The translations under genes were made by a program, and so were the position numbers. Under the pieces are notes generated by a model. It did not search any database. It saw nothing but the letters and a program-made list of their open reading frames with translations, and was not told the DNA's origin. This document shows positions 1-9,281 of a stretch of DNA of 64,000 nucleotides, piece after piece. Each line of letters starts with the position of its first letter. Position 1 is the first letter of the stretch. This DNA is from Natronoarchaeum philippinense (GTDB lineage Archaea; Halobacteriota; Halobacteria; Halobacteriales; Natronoarchaeaceae), in the NCBI RefSeq assembly GCF_900215575.1, contig NZ_OBEJ01000001.1, positions 882,588 through 946,587 of the forward strand, in the 5' to 3' direction.

Positions 1-627
1 CTCGACGGCCGAGCGTGGCCGGTCCTCGGCGTCCATCCCGGACTGATCAGTCGACTTGTCGACGAGCGCGGCTTTTCGCCCGAAGACGCCCGCGACGTGA
101 TGCAGGCCGGGATCGAGGTCGCCGCGGAGTACGTCGCCGACGGCGAGGCGCTCGCGCTCAAGTCCGGGCGTCCCCACTACGAGGTCTCCGAGGCAGTCTG
201 GGACGCCTCGAACGAGGTGATGCGCCGGGCCTTCGAGTGTGGCGCCGAGATCGGCTGTGCGGTCCAGCTCCACGCCGAGGCAAGCGAGGATATGAGCGAG
301 GTCGCCGAGTGGGCCGAGGAGGCCGGCCTGCCAGCCGAGCGGGTCGTCAAGCACTACGCCAGTGGGCGGCTGGCGGGCCCGATCCCGAGCGTGATGAGCG
401 AGAAAGAGCGCCTGCGCGTCGCCGCCGAGTCGGGCGAGCCGTTCCTGATGGAGACCGACTTCGTCGACGACCCCGACCGGCCGGGCGCGGTGTTGGGTCC
501 CAAGACCGTCCCGCGACGGGTCCGATGGCTCCTCGAAGAGGGGTACGAGGACGCCGTCCGGCGCGCGCACGTCGAGACGCCCCAGTCGGTCTACGGCATC
601 GACACCGAGGCGACGCTGTCGGAGTGA
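1..627 (+). CDS. TatD-related metal-dependent hydrolase, 5'-truncated by window edge
   Basis: The reading frame is open from base 1 (LDGRAWPVLGVHPGLISR...), so the amino-terminal part lies outside the window. About 208 residues remain. The pieces VLGVHPG, AVQLHAE and KHYASG, and the late METDFVDDP, fit the metal-binding beta/alpha-barrel amidohydrolase fold of archaeal TatD-like hydrolases, in which His and Asp residues at strand ends bind metals. The Asp in TDFVDDP would be the last metal ligand. Substrate is unknown; nuclease or small-amide hydrolysis are the family options. Family assignment is good; exact function is not known. Confidence 0.72.
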   Translation, partial: LDGRAWPVLGVHPGLISRLVDERGFSPEDARDVMQAGIEVAAEYVADGEALALKSGRPHYEVSEAVWDASNEVMRRAFECGAEIGCAVQLHAEASEDMSEVAEWAEEAGLPAERVVKHYASGRLAGPIPSVMSEKERLRVAAESGEPFLMETDFVDDPDRPGAVLGPKTVPRRVRWLLEEGYEDAVRRAHVETPQSVYGIDTEATLSE

Positions 628-786
628 TCGGCGCCGATCCCGACAGCAGTTCCGGTTTCAAGCCCGGCGTCTCGATACTCAGAGAGTCGAATCGGGCGTT
701 GTCACGGCTGTAGCGTGTCCTGCCGCCATAATAGGGCCGACTGACGGAGAGAAAGGGTTTTCAGGGCGCCAGCGTACGATCAATGT

Positions 787-1374
787 ATGAGCGCGCCGCC
801 GAACGAGTTCTACTCCGAAGAACGCTGGCAGAACTGGCTCGATCGCATCTCCGACGAGGAGCTCGATCCCGAAGACGAAGACTCCGCCCGACTGCTCCTG
901 AACCTACAGGACGACGCTGCGATCGCCGTGGCGAAGGTCGTTTCGGCCTACGACGACGGCGACCTCGACGCCGAGACGGCCGTCGAGGAGATCGACGACA
1001 TCCGCGAGATCGTCCTCGGGGAAGTCGAGTTCGAAGACGAGGAGAAGGAACTGCTCGTCGATGACGTTCAGACCAGCCTCGTTTGCGTGTTCTACGCCGC
1101 CGAGGAGTACGTCACCGGTGGCCCCGCTGAGGAGGCCAGCGTCGAGGAGTACGTCCGCGCCGCGGCCGACGCCGAAGCCGAGGAGAACGTCGACGCCGCG
1201 CTGGGCTACGTCGTGCAGGCGGGCACCCGGATCATCGACGACGACGAACTCGATCTGACCGTCGCCGAGGAGTTGGAGTACGGCCTCGTCTCGACGTGGG
1301 TCAACGGCCTCGACAGCCTCCAGAGCGCCATGAGCGACCCGGAGGTCGTCGAAGAAGACGACGAAGAGGAGTAA
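787..1374 (+). CDS. DUF2150 family haloarchaeal protein
   Basis: A 195-residue, extremely acidic soluble protein (MSAPPNEFYSEERWQNWLDR...) ending in a run of Glu and Asp. There are no membrane segments or cysteine motifs. It resembles the haloarchaeal/methanogen family DUF2150, which has no known function. The ATG at 787 gives the FYSEERWQNWL start common to the family; an ATG four bases upstream (783) is in another frame. It is a single gene between a hydrolase and the surface-protein pair, with no clear operon partner. Confidence 0.7.
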   Translation: MSAPPNEFYSEERWQNWLDRISDEELDPEDEDSARLLLNLQDDAAIAVAKVVSAYDDGDLDAETAVEEIDDIREIVLGEVEFEDEEKELLVDDVQTSLVCVFYAAEEYVTGGPAEEASVEEYVRAAADAEAEENVDAALGYVVQAGTRIIDDDELDLTVAEELEYGLVSTWVNGLDSLQSAMSDPEVVEEDDEEE

Positions 1375-1470
1375 GGGCCTGCTCGCCGAAGCGAGTCAGT
1401 AACTGGATTTTCGACACCGTATCGTTCTCGCAGCTGCAGTTTAATTTTCCATCTAGCTGTGCCAACACTC

Positions 1471-1478
1471 TTTTTATT
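1471..1478 (+). promoter_or_regulatory. TATA box for the first pilin-like protein
   Basis: The T-rich element TTTTTATT is centred about 28 nt before the ATG at 1504, the spacing expected for a leaderless haloarchaeal transcript. This supports 1504 rather than the upstream in-frame GTG at 1459 as the start. Confidence 0.5.
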
Positions 1479-1503
1479 GCGGCTACCTTTCGACTGGTCA
1501 AGG

Positions 1504-3666
1504 ATGAGGTTTCGGGGCGACGACCGCGCTGTTGTCATCCAGATCGGCGCAGTGATACTGCTCGCTGCGATCGTGCTTGCGATGACCGGGTATCAGGCGA
1601 CGGTCGTCCCCGACCAGAACAGCGAGATCGAGTTTAATCACAATCAGGAGGTCCACGGGGAGTTACAGAACCTCCGGAACGGCATCGTCTCGACGGCGAG
1701 TGGGGGACAGGGCGGCGCCTACTCGATCACGCTCGGAACGAACTACCCAGCCCGCGCGCTCTTTGTCAACCCGGCGCCGCCGAGTGGCCAACTCAGGACG
1801 CTGGGAACGGGACAGGTCGTGATCGAGAACGCCGACGCGACGGGCGACGGCGGCGTGAGCGAGTACTGGACCGGCGCAAATCGGACGGTCAACACGACTA
1901 CCTTTGCCTACCAGCCGAGCTACAACGAATGGGACAACGCCCCGACGACGATCTACGAGCACTCGCTGCTGTACGACGCCCACCCGAGCGGCGCCAACAC
2001 GACCGTCACTGATCAGGTGCTCGTCGACGGCGACGAAATCACGCTTGTGACGCTCGCGGGTGAACTCCAGAAATCCTCCAGCGCGACGGCGTCGGTGAAC
2101 GTTCGGACGGTGAGCGCGTCGACGAACGCGATCAGCGTCGAAAGCACTGCCAGCAACCCGATCCGGCTCACCGTGCCGACGCGGAGTCCGAGCGTCTGGA
2201 ACAAAACGCTCGGTGAGAACGCCAGCATCGTCAACAACCAGAGCGCCGGTGACTACGTTCTCTCGACGATCGAACTCGATCCCGGCAAGTACGACCTTCG
2301 GATGGCACGCGCCCGGGTCGGTGAGACATCCAGCGGCTCGACACCCGATACGGGCGCCGAGTATCTCGTCGAAGTTGACGACGGCGGGCCGGTTCCACGC
2401 GGCGAACCGACCACGGTCGTCGCGGAGGTTCGGAACCGACACAACAACCCGGTTTCAGACGCCGAGGTTCGCTACACCGTCGGCGGCGGCACGGTACAAA
2501 CTGCAACGGCCGGTACCGACGGACGCGTTCGGATCGACGCCGCGGGCGGAGACACCGTCGAAGCTTGGTTCAACGCGAGCGATTTCACCAGCGCACAGAG
2601 CTACCAGAAGCTCTCGATCGAGGTCCCGGTCGGAGGTGGCGGCGGGAGCAGCGCCTACGCCGTGAGCTGGGACCTGACGGCGATCGAAGATCGAAACGGC
2701 GCCGGCATGGACTGTTACTCGTCGAACTCGACGTGCGTCTTCGACGTCACTGAAAGCGGGAGCCGAGAGGCCCCGCTCGTGATGGGGACCGATCCCGTCG
2801 CCGACGGGGCGACCGTCGAGTACGCGATCAACGACACGTCGGTGGCCGAACTCGATCCGGACGTGGGACGCACGGACGGATCGGGTGAGAACACGACCGT
2901 CCTCAATGCGAGCCAGTCCGGGACGGTCACCGTGTACGCCTCAAGCGGGAGCGACGGCGACGCTCTCGACGTGAAGATCCAGAACTACGCCGGTCTGACG
3001 CCGACGCTGTCGATCGACGACGTGCGAGGGTTCGGTGAGTACGACAACACTCACGCCTATCAGGCGTCGATCGACGTTTCGGAGCTCAGCGGGGTTCAGA
3101 CGCAGAACCTCAAGGTTCGCCTCCGTGTCGAGGGCGATACCGAGGGCGTCGTCTACCAGAACACCCGTTCGCTTAGCGAGATTTCCGGCGAGCAGGTCAC
3201 CGTCGAGTTCAACGATGTCGATCAGCTCACCGCCGACAACTACACGTACACGGTGACCGCAGACGCCGACAATGCGAATCAGGTCCAGCAGACCGGAACG
3301 TTCCGAGTCCTGACCGCGTTCTTCGATAGCCTCGACGCGACGGTCACGAGCCAGCGCACTGGCGGCCCGAACAACGCGGAAGAGGCGTCAGAAGTCACGT
3401 TCAGCTACAGGCTGTCCTCGGATGCAAGCGGCGTCGACGTGCGGGCTGAGGACTCCACTGGTGCGGTCGCCACAGCAACGGGGCCCGGCGGCTCCGGACA
3501 GGAACAGACCGTGACCGCTACCTTCGGCGGCGGCGGCCAGCCGACCGACAACTACCCGCTCACAGTTCGGGCTGATATTCCGGGCGGTGAGTGTTACACC
3601 GCGACGATTCAGAACGGCGGCGATACGCCGACGCTCGCCAACGGCGACTGGACGGAGTGCTCATGA
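1504..3666 (+). CDS. Large pilin-like cell-surface protein (first of tandem pair)
   Basis: This 720-residue protein has a charged start (MRFRGDDR) and one hydrophobic segment (residues about 9-28, AVVIQIGAVILLAAIVLAMT) followed by GYQATVVPDQN. That layout resembles the N-terminal domain of archaeal type IV pilin-like proteins. The remainder is beta-rich, Thr/Ser/Asn-rich and acidic, as in secreted haloarchaeal surface proteins, with many Asn-X-Ser/Thr sequons. Cysteines occur as a close pair (MDCYSSNSTCVF) and a C-terminal pair (GECYTA...TECS), probably disulfides. The downstream neighbour is a paralogue sharing the first ~100 residues and the C-terminal module. Role is inferred: surface-exposed adhesin or minor-pilin-like component. 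Confidence 0.65.
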   Translation: MRFRGDDRAVVIQIGAVILLAAIVLAMTGYQATVVPDQNSEIEFNHNQEVHGELQNLRNGIVSTASGGQGGAYSITLGTNYPARALFVNPAPPSGQLRTLGTGQVVIENADATGDGGVSEYWTGANRTVNTTTFAYQPSYNEWDNAPTTIYEHSLLYDAHPSGANTTVTDQVLVDGDEITLVTLAGELQKSSSATASVNVRTVSASTNAISVESTASNPIRLTVPTRSPSVWNKTLGENASIVNNQSAGDYVLSTIELDPGKYDLRMARARVGETSSGSTPDTGAEYLVEVDDGGPVPRGEPTTVVAEVRNRHNNPVSDAEVRYTVGGGTVQTATAGTDGRVRIDAAGGDTVEAWFNASDFTSAQSYQKLSIEVPVGGGGGSSAYAVSWDLTAIEDRNGAGMDCYSSNSTCVFDVTESGSREAPLVMGTDPVADGATVEYAINDTSVAELDPDVGRTDGSGENTTVLNASQSGTVTVYASSGSDGDALDVKIQNYAGLTPTLSIDDVRGFGEYDNTHAYQASIDVSELSGVQTQNLKVRLRVEGDTEGVVYQNTRSLSEISGEQVTVEFNDVDQLTADNYTYTVTADADNANQVQQTGTFRVLTAFFDSLDATVTSQRTGGPNNAEEASEVTFSYRLSSDASGVDVRAEDSTGAVATATGPGGSGQEQTVTATFGGGGQPTDNYPLTVRADIPGGECYTATIQNGGDTPTLANGDWTECS

Positions 3667-3723
3667 CGCCGGCACAGACCGAAGCTACGGTCGGTGGCGT
3701 CACACAGGAGGTGACTGTCACTC

Positions 3724-6700
3724 GTGTCGTTTGATGCAGACACCCGAGCGCAGGTCGTCCAGATCGGCGCGGTGTTGCTGTTCGCCGCGCTGATTCTGGC
3801 GATGACCGGGTATCAAGCGACGGTCGTCCCCGACCAGAACGCCGAGGTCGAACTCTCCCACAGCGACCAAGTACAGAGCGGAATGGTCGAGCTTCGCAAC
3901 GCCATCGTTTCTCCGGACAGTCGCACACAGCGGGACGTGACGGTTCCGCTGGGAACGCGATACCCCGAGCGGACGCTGTTTATCAACCCAGCTCCGCCCT
4001 CCGGGAAGTTGCGCACGATCCGGGGGGAGATGAACGTCTCGAACGTATCGGTGGCCGGCGAAGCCGGCGACTACTGGGGATCCAGTCGGACGTTCTCGAC
4101 TGGACTGATCACGTACCGACCCAACTACAACGAGCTCGACGACCCGGCGACGACCGTGATTGAGGGGTCGCTGGTGTACAACCGATTCGAGAATGCCGAG
4201 CGGACGCTCGCCGACCCGACGTTCATCGACGGAACTCGGATCTCGCTGGTCGCGCTGCAGGGCTCGGTGAGCGCCTCGACGACTGGAAGCGAGCGGATCA
4301 GCGTCTACACGGGGCAACGACCGACCAGAACCGTCTCGGTAACGGGCGAAGCCGCAGGCGAAAACGTCACCGTCAGTCTGCCGACGCTGCGTTCGGAATC
4401 CGACTGGGCCCAGTACCTCGATGCGGCCGATCACGTCAGCGACTGGAGCGTGGCTCAGACCCCGGGATCGAGCTACGGCACGCTCGAAATCGTCTTCGAG
4501 CGACTCGACGAGAGCGGCCAGCCGATCGAGTACGACCTGAGCGTCGCCGAGGTCGGGGTCGGCGAGGAGGTCGAGTCAACGGGAGCCGCGTACGTCACGC
4601 CAGTCGGGAGCGGCGTCGAGACGGTACAGTCGGGACAGATGACAGACGTGACTTTCGAGGTGCGCGGGGAGTACGACGACCCGATCGCCGACCGGCAGGT
4701 GAACCTCAGCGTCATCGAGGGACAGGGGACGCTGATCGGCGACGACGGGGACGGACAGACTGTCACCGCGACGACCGACACCGAGGGACGAGTCGAAGTT
4801 ACGTACGTCGCCGGGGATGACGAAACCGGTGACGTGACGATCGGTGCGAGCGTCTCGACGACCCCGGCTGTCGGCGGCCCGTTTGACGACACGACGGCCA
4901 CGAACGCGTCGCGGGCGCTCCGTGTCGTCGCCGGCGGTAGCGGCGATTCGGGCGCATACGCGGTCGAGTGGGCCGGCGACGTAATCGAGGTCGTGCCGGG
5001 CGAGGACGGCATCGACGCCCGAGCGACGGCCGGCGTCGACGACGGGCCGGTCGAGTTCGCCGTGCAAAATCGGAGCATCCTGCTCCGAAACGACGCCGCG
5101 ACCGCCGACCGGTTCAGCGACGGCAACGCCTCGTTCGTCTTCGGCGTCTCCGAGACGGTCGCACGTGGATCCGAGTGGTACGCGTACGTCTCCAGTCGGG
5201 GGAGCGGCGACAGGCTCGCCGTTCGCGTGCTCGAAGCCGCCGGGTTGCTCTGGGACACGCAAGCCGACTGGGCGGATTCGAGCCGCGAGAACGGCGTCGT
5301 CCACGCCGTCTTCGGGGACCGGCAGAAGGATACGATCCAACTCGGCTACGGGACCGAAGAGAGCGGGCTGGTCGGCTACTGGCCGCTCGACGACGCCGGA
5401 GCGGCTGGCGTCTCGGACGTGTCCGGTTCCGGCAACGACGGAAGCCAATCGGGCGGTCTCGGAAACGCGAGCGGCCTGTTTGGAACCTCGGCGTACGACT
5501 TCGACGGCAGCGACGACGCCGTCACCGTCCCCCACGACGAGAGTATCGAAATGAGCGACGAGGACGCCGTAACGGTCTCGGCGTGGGTGAAAAAAGACGC
5601 CGCGCAGTCGGGCTGGGTCGCCATCGCACAGAAGAGCGACCAGTCGTACAACCTCCAGTTCGAGAACGGCAACCAACCGACGTTCACGATCTACGACGGG
5701 GACTGGAACATCGTCAACAGTGGCGTCTCCCTCTCGAACGATCAGTGGCACCACGTCGTCGGTACGTACGACGGCAGTGAGGCGCGTATCTACGTCAACG
5801 GCACGCTGAAGGGAACGCAAGCAGTGTCCGGAACGCTGGCGAACGCGAGCGGATCGCCGCTGGGCATCGGCGAGAACCTCGCAACCGGCGGGCGCAATCT
5901 CGACGGGACGATCGACGAACTCCGGCTCTACGACCGGGCACTGAGCGACGCCGAAGTGCAGGCGCTGTACGGCGTCCAGTCGGGGCAGTACACGAGCGGC
6001 TGGCGCCGGGCGTCCCGGTCGCTGGCGGTCGAGAATCTGGCGCTAACGAACGTTTCGGCGTCGATCGGTGGCGGCACGATCACCGTCACCGTCGAGTCAG
6101 ACACGAACGGTGATGGGATACCCGACGAGACGAGCGACCCAGTGCCGATCGCGTCCTACGATACGTACGACCTCGATGGACTCTCGACGGACGCCGACCG
6201 GTTCCGGCTGCGAGTCGAGATGACTGGGGACACACCGACGCGATCGCCAGTGCTCTCGCGGGTGGAGGTCGCCGAGGAAACCGTGATCCCTGCGACGTTC
6301 GAGGTGACCGATCTCGGACCCGCGACGGCAAGCCCCGACGAGCGGTTCAATGCAACAGTCAGCGTCGAGAACACCGGCGACCGACCGGGTAACGCGACGG
6401 TCGCGTACGATCCGGACTGGCGGTCCGTCGCAGTGGTCGACCAGAACCTCGCCCACGGAACCGAGATCGCCGATACGCTCCGGAATGAGCTCCCGTCCGA
6501 TTACGACGTCCGCGCCCTTCGGACCGGCGCCGCAATCGACGAGATCGACCACCACGACGTATTCGTCGTGCAACGATTTGGCAACGAGACTGTCGCCGCC
6601 GAGTTCCAGCAACAGCTCGCGGACGCCGACGCCGGCGTTGTCTATCTCGATCAGTGGGACGAGCGCGGTAACGAAAACAACTACCCGTCGGAAACCTACA

Positions 6701-7833
6701 GCGACGCGATCCGGCGACTCGCTAACAGTTCTGTCCGCGGCGATCCACCGACGTACGACGACGAGTTTAGGGGGACAGCACCGCCCGAGTTCACCGTGCA
6801 ACAGGACCACCCGATCTTCGACGGCGTCGCCGGCGTCGGGGAGACGATCACCGTCCACAACGCGGCAGAAGCCGATCGGGCTTGGTTCAGCGGCTACAAC
6901 GGGACGACGCTGGCGACCGTGAGAGATCAGTCCGGTGGCGCTGGCGGCCCCTCGATCGCCGTTAACGACAGTCGCGGTGAAGTGTTGCTTGGCGCCGGTC
7001 GGTCGAACTACGTTCCAAACTCGGCGTACACGGCTGACTCGAATCAGATCCTCGCTAACGCCGTCACCTACGTCGACGAACAAGTGGCACGGACCGAGAC
7101 GGTACAGCTCGATCCCGGTGAGCGCGGGACGGTGACGTTCCCGACGGTCGCACCGTCGTCCGGCGGCGAGTACGCACAGACAGCAAGCACTGCGAACGGA
7201 TCGACGACCGAGTCGATGACCGTCACGACCGCCGAACAGTTCGGCTCGTTCTCGGGGGCCGTGTTCGACAACGCGACGGGGAACCCGATCACAGATGCTG
7301 AACTGACCGTAACTGTCGACAGTCAGAACTACACGGCGACGACGGACGCGAACGGGAACTACGAGGTCAGCGGCGTCCCGGCCGGAACGCACGACGTGAC
7401 GGTCGACACCGCGCGGTACAAGGCCACCGGGCCGTTCGAGGTCACCGTCCAAAACGGCTCGACGACGACCGGCGTCGACGTTCACCTGTCGCCCGAGCCG
7501 CCGGAGTTCGAGTCGTTGAGCGCCACTGCAAACCAAGACGGGACGTTCTTCGGAATTCCGTACAGCCAGTCGGTGACCTACGAGTACGACGTGCTCGGTG
7601 CTGAAGACGTGGATTCGATGACGTTCACCGTCTTCGATGCCGATGGCAACCAGATCGGGACGACGACCACCACGTCACCGGCCAGCCCCACGACGGTCAC
7701 CCTCGACAGTGGTCAACTCCAGTCGGTCACCGCCAGGGTCGAGATCGACTCGGCGGCCGGACAGCGCTGTCTGGAGGGCTCTGTCGCACCGGGATCGACG
7801 ATCAGTCGCTCGTCGTTCTCGTCGTGCGGGTGA
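3724..7833 (+). CDS. Giant modular pilin-like surface protein with LamG, amidotransferase-like and carboxypeptidase-regulatory-like domains
   Basis: This 1369-residue protein starts at GTG 3724, ten bases after a strong Shine-Dalgarno (GGAGGTGA, 3707-3714). It has the same N-terminal hydrophobic segment and GYQATVVPDQN motif as the preceding gene. Modules in order: N-terminal paralogous region (1-~100); an Ig-like/Big-1-like repeat (~292-402, DDPIADRQVNLSVIEGQGTL); a LamG/concanavalin-like domain (~549-749, VGYWPLDD ... IDELRLYDRALSDAEV); a domain resembling class I amidotransferase/ThuA folds (~900-1119, VAVVDQNLAHGTEIADTL ... HPIFDGVAG); a carboxypeptidase-regulatory-like domain (~1174-1256); and a C-terminal two-cysteine module. 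It is probably co-transcribed with the gene 57 nt upstream. Likely a surface adhesin or glycan-binding protein; this is inference from domains. Confidence 0.65.
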   Translation: MSFDADTRAQVVQIGAVLLFAALILAMTGYQATVVPDQNAEVELSHSDQVQSGMVELRNAIVSPDSRTQRDVTVPLGTRYPERTLFINPAPPSGKLRTIRGEMNVSNVSVAGEAGDYWGSSRTFSTGLITYRPNYNELDDPATTVIEGSLVYNRFENAERTLADPTFIDGTRISLVALQGSVSASTTGSERISVYTGQRPTRTVSVTGEAAGENVTVSLPTLRSESDWAQYLDAADHVSDWSVAQTPGSSYGTLEIVFERLDESGQPIEYDLSVAEVGVGEEVESTGAAYVTPVGSGVETVQSGQMTDVTFEVRGEYDDPIADRQVNLSVIEGQGTLIGDDGDGQTVTATTDTEGRVEVTYVAGDDETGDVTIGASVSTTPAVGGPFDDTTATNASRALRVVAGGSGDSGAYAVEWAGDVIEVVPGEDGIDARATAGVDDGPVEFAVQNRSILLRNDAATADRFSDGNASFVFGVSETVARGSEWYAYVSSRGSGDRLAVRVLEAAGLLWDTQADWADSSRENGVVHAVFGDRQKDTIQLGYGTEESGLVGYWPLDDAGAAGVSDVSGSGNDGSQSGGLGNASGLFGTSAYDFDGSDDAVTVPHDESIEMSDEDAVTVSAWVKKDAAQSGWVAIAQKSDQSYNLQFENGNQPTFTIYDGDWNIVNSGVSLSNDQWHHVVGTYDGSEARIYVNGTLKGTQAVSGTLANASGSPLGIGENLATGGRNLDGTIDELRLYDRALSDAEVQALYGVQSGQYTSGWRRASRSLAVENLALTNVSASIGGGTITVTVESDTNGDGIPDETSDPVPIASYDTYDLDGLSTDADRFRLRVEMTGDTPTRSPVLSRVEVAEETVIPATFEVTDLGPATASPDERFNATVSVENTGDRPGNATVAYDPDWRSVAVVDQNLAHGTEIADTLRNELPSDYDVRALRTGAAIDEIDHHDVFVVQRFGNETVAAEFQQQLADADAGVVYLDQWDERGNENNYPSETYSDAIRRLANSSVRGDPPTYDDEFRGTAPPEFTVQQDHPIFDGVAGVGETITVHNAAEADRAWFSGYNGTTLATVRDQSGGAGGPSIAVNDSRGEVLLGAGRSNYVPNSAYTADSNQILANAVTYVDEQVARTETVQLDPGERGTVTFPTVAPSSGGEYAQTASTANGSTTESMTVTTAEQFGSFSGAVFDNATGNPITDAELTVTVDSQNYTATTDANGNYEVSGVPAGTHDVTVDTARYKATGPFEVTVQNGSTTTGVDVHLSPEPPEFESLSATANQDGTFFGIPYSQSVTYEYDVLGAEDVDSMTFTVFDADGNQIGTTTTTSPASPTTVTLDSGQLQSVTARVEIDSAAGQRCLEGSVAPGSTISRSSFSSCG

Positions 7834-7881
7834 TGTAACTCCCATCACATAGACGATCGTCGAACTACCTATCGACAAACC

Positions 7882-7888
7882 CATATAG
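7882..7888 (+). promoter_or_regulatory. TATA box for mvaS
   Basis: CATATAG lies about 25 nt before the ATG at 7910, consistent with a leaderless or nearly leaderless transcript of the HMG-CoA synthase gene. Confidence 0.5.
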
Positions 7889-7909
7889 CACCTGCACTCA
7901 CACACGACC

Positions 7910-9247
7910 ATGACAGCCGTCGGTATCGACGCGATCGAGATCCGGACTGGCAGACTCAAACTCGACCTCCCGGGCACGTTCGCGCCCGAGCAGGGAGAAG
8001 ACCCCGAGAAGTACACGAAGGGACTGGGACTACACGCCAGTTCGTTCCCCGACAGCTACGAGGACATCGTGACGATGGGCGCCAACGCGGCCCACCGTCT
8101 GATGGAGCGCAAGGGGCTCGAGCCCGAGGATATCGGCCGGATCGACGTTGCGACCGAGAGCGCGTTCGACAACTCCAAGCCCGTCTCGACGTACATCGCG
8201 GGCTGTCTCGAACAGGTGTACGACGGGGACTTCCACCACGCCAACAAGGGCGAGCGCAAGTTCGCCTGCGTCGCGGCGACCCAAGCCGTCGACGACGCGT
8301 ACAACTGGATCCGGGCGGGCCGAAATCGCGGCCGCGCGGCGCTGGTGATCGCCACAGACACCGCGCTGTACGCCCGCGACGATCCCGGCGAGGCGACCCA
8401 AGGCGCCGGCGCCGTCGCCATGCTGATCGACGAAGACCCGAGCGTCGTCGAGATCAGCACCGAGCAGGGGTACGGCAGCGCCGACGAGACGGACTTCCTC
8501 AAGCCCCAACAGCAGTTCCCCAGCGTCGACGGCAAGCGTTCGATGCAGGTGTACCTCGCACGGATGCGCGAGGCGCTGGAGGACTTCGAGCACCTCTCGG
8601 GCGACACCCATCCCGACGACTACGCGTACATCCCGTTCCACACGCCGTTCCCGGGGATGGTCCGCAAGGCGGGCCTGCTCGGATATCGCCACATGATCCG
8701 GGACACCGGCGTCGAGGACGAACTGGCCGAGGAGATCGGCCGCCAGCCCCGACGTGAAGCGTTCGACGACGAGGAGGCCTACCAAGAGGCGATTCGGGAG
8801 TACGTCGACGCACTGGCCGAGACCGAGCGCTATCAGGAGTGGTACGGCAACACCGTCGAACCGACGCTGTCGATCTCGCGCGAGGTCGGCAACTGGTACA
8901 CCGGCTCGGTCCACATCGCTCGCGCGAGCGCGCTTCGGGACGCCGACGAGAAGGACATCGATCTGACGGGCCAAGAGCTACTGGTCGGTTCCTACGGCTC
9001 GGGCGCGCAGGCCGAGATTCACGCCGAGACGGTCCAAGAGGGCTGGCGCGAGGAGATCGAGGCGATGAACGTCGACGAGCAGCTCGATCGACGCTACGAC
9101 ATCTCCTTCGAGGAGTACGAGGAGATCCACGACGCCCACAACCACGATGTCGACTCCGACGTGGAGGAACTGACGACGCCCGAAAACGAGTTCGTCTTCG
9201 ACGGCTGGGGCCGCATGGGCGAGCGCAAGTACCGGTACGTCGAGTAA
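7910..9247 (+). CDS. mvaS: Hydroxymethylglutaryl-CoA synthase
   Basis: Condenses acetyl-CoA with acetoacetyl-CoA to HMG-CoA, the committed entry to the mevalonate pathway that supplies isoprenoid chains for archaeal lipids. The protein is 445 residues, the usual haloarchaeal length. Catalytic residues by motif: Glu83 (ATES), the acylated Cys120 (KFACVAATQA) and His244 (IPFHTPFPGM). The GSYGSGAQAEI motif near residue 365 closes the thiolase-like fold. It stands alone on the plus strand with its own TATA box and converges on an HTH regulator 34 bp downstream. Assignment is secure. Confidence 0.95.
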   Translation: MTAVGIDAIEIRTGRLKLDLPGTFAPEQGEDPEKYTKGLGLHASSFPDSYEDIVTMGANAAHRLMERKGLEPEDIGRIDVATESAFDNSKPVSTYIAGCLEQVYDGDFHHANKGERKFACVAATQAVDDAYNWIRAGRNRGRAALVIATDTALYARDDPGEATQGAGAVAMLIDEDPSVVEISTEQGYGSADETDFLKPQQQFPSVDGKRSMQVYLARMREALEDFEHLSGDTHPDDYAYIPFHTPFPGMVRKAGLLGYRHMIRDTGVEDELAEEIGRQPRREAFDDEEAYQEAIREYVDALAETERYQEWYGNTVEPTLSISREVGNWYTGSVHIARASALRDADEKDIDLTGQELLVGSYGSGAQAEIHAETVQEGWREEIEAMNVDEQLDRRYDISFEEYEEIHDAHNHDVDSDVEELTTPENEFVFDGWGRMGERKYRYVE

Positions 9248-9269
9248 CGGCGGCTGGGCCGACGGCTTC

Positions 9270-9274
9270 TTTTT
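9270..9274 (+). terminator. T-run terminator after mvaS
   Basis: A TTTTT tract lies 23 nt after the mvaS stop codon, in the short convergent gap before the HTH regulator. Archaeal termination commonly uses such T tracts; only the sequence is seen here. Confidence 0.4.
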
Positions 9275-9281
9275 GGGCCGA

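Noticed and set aside
1459-1503. Upstream GTG start for the first pilin-like protein
   Set aside because: It would place the TATA box inside the coding region and adds residues that do not match the paralogue's N-terminus.
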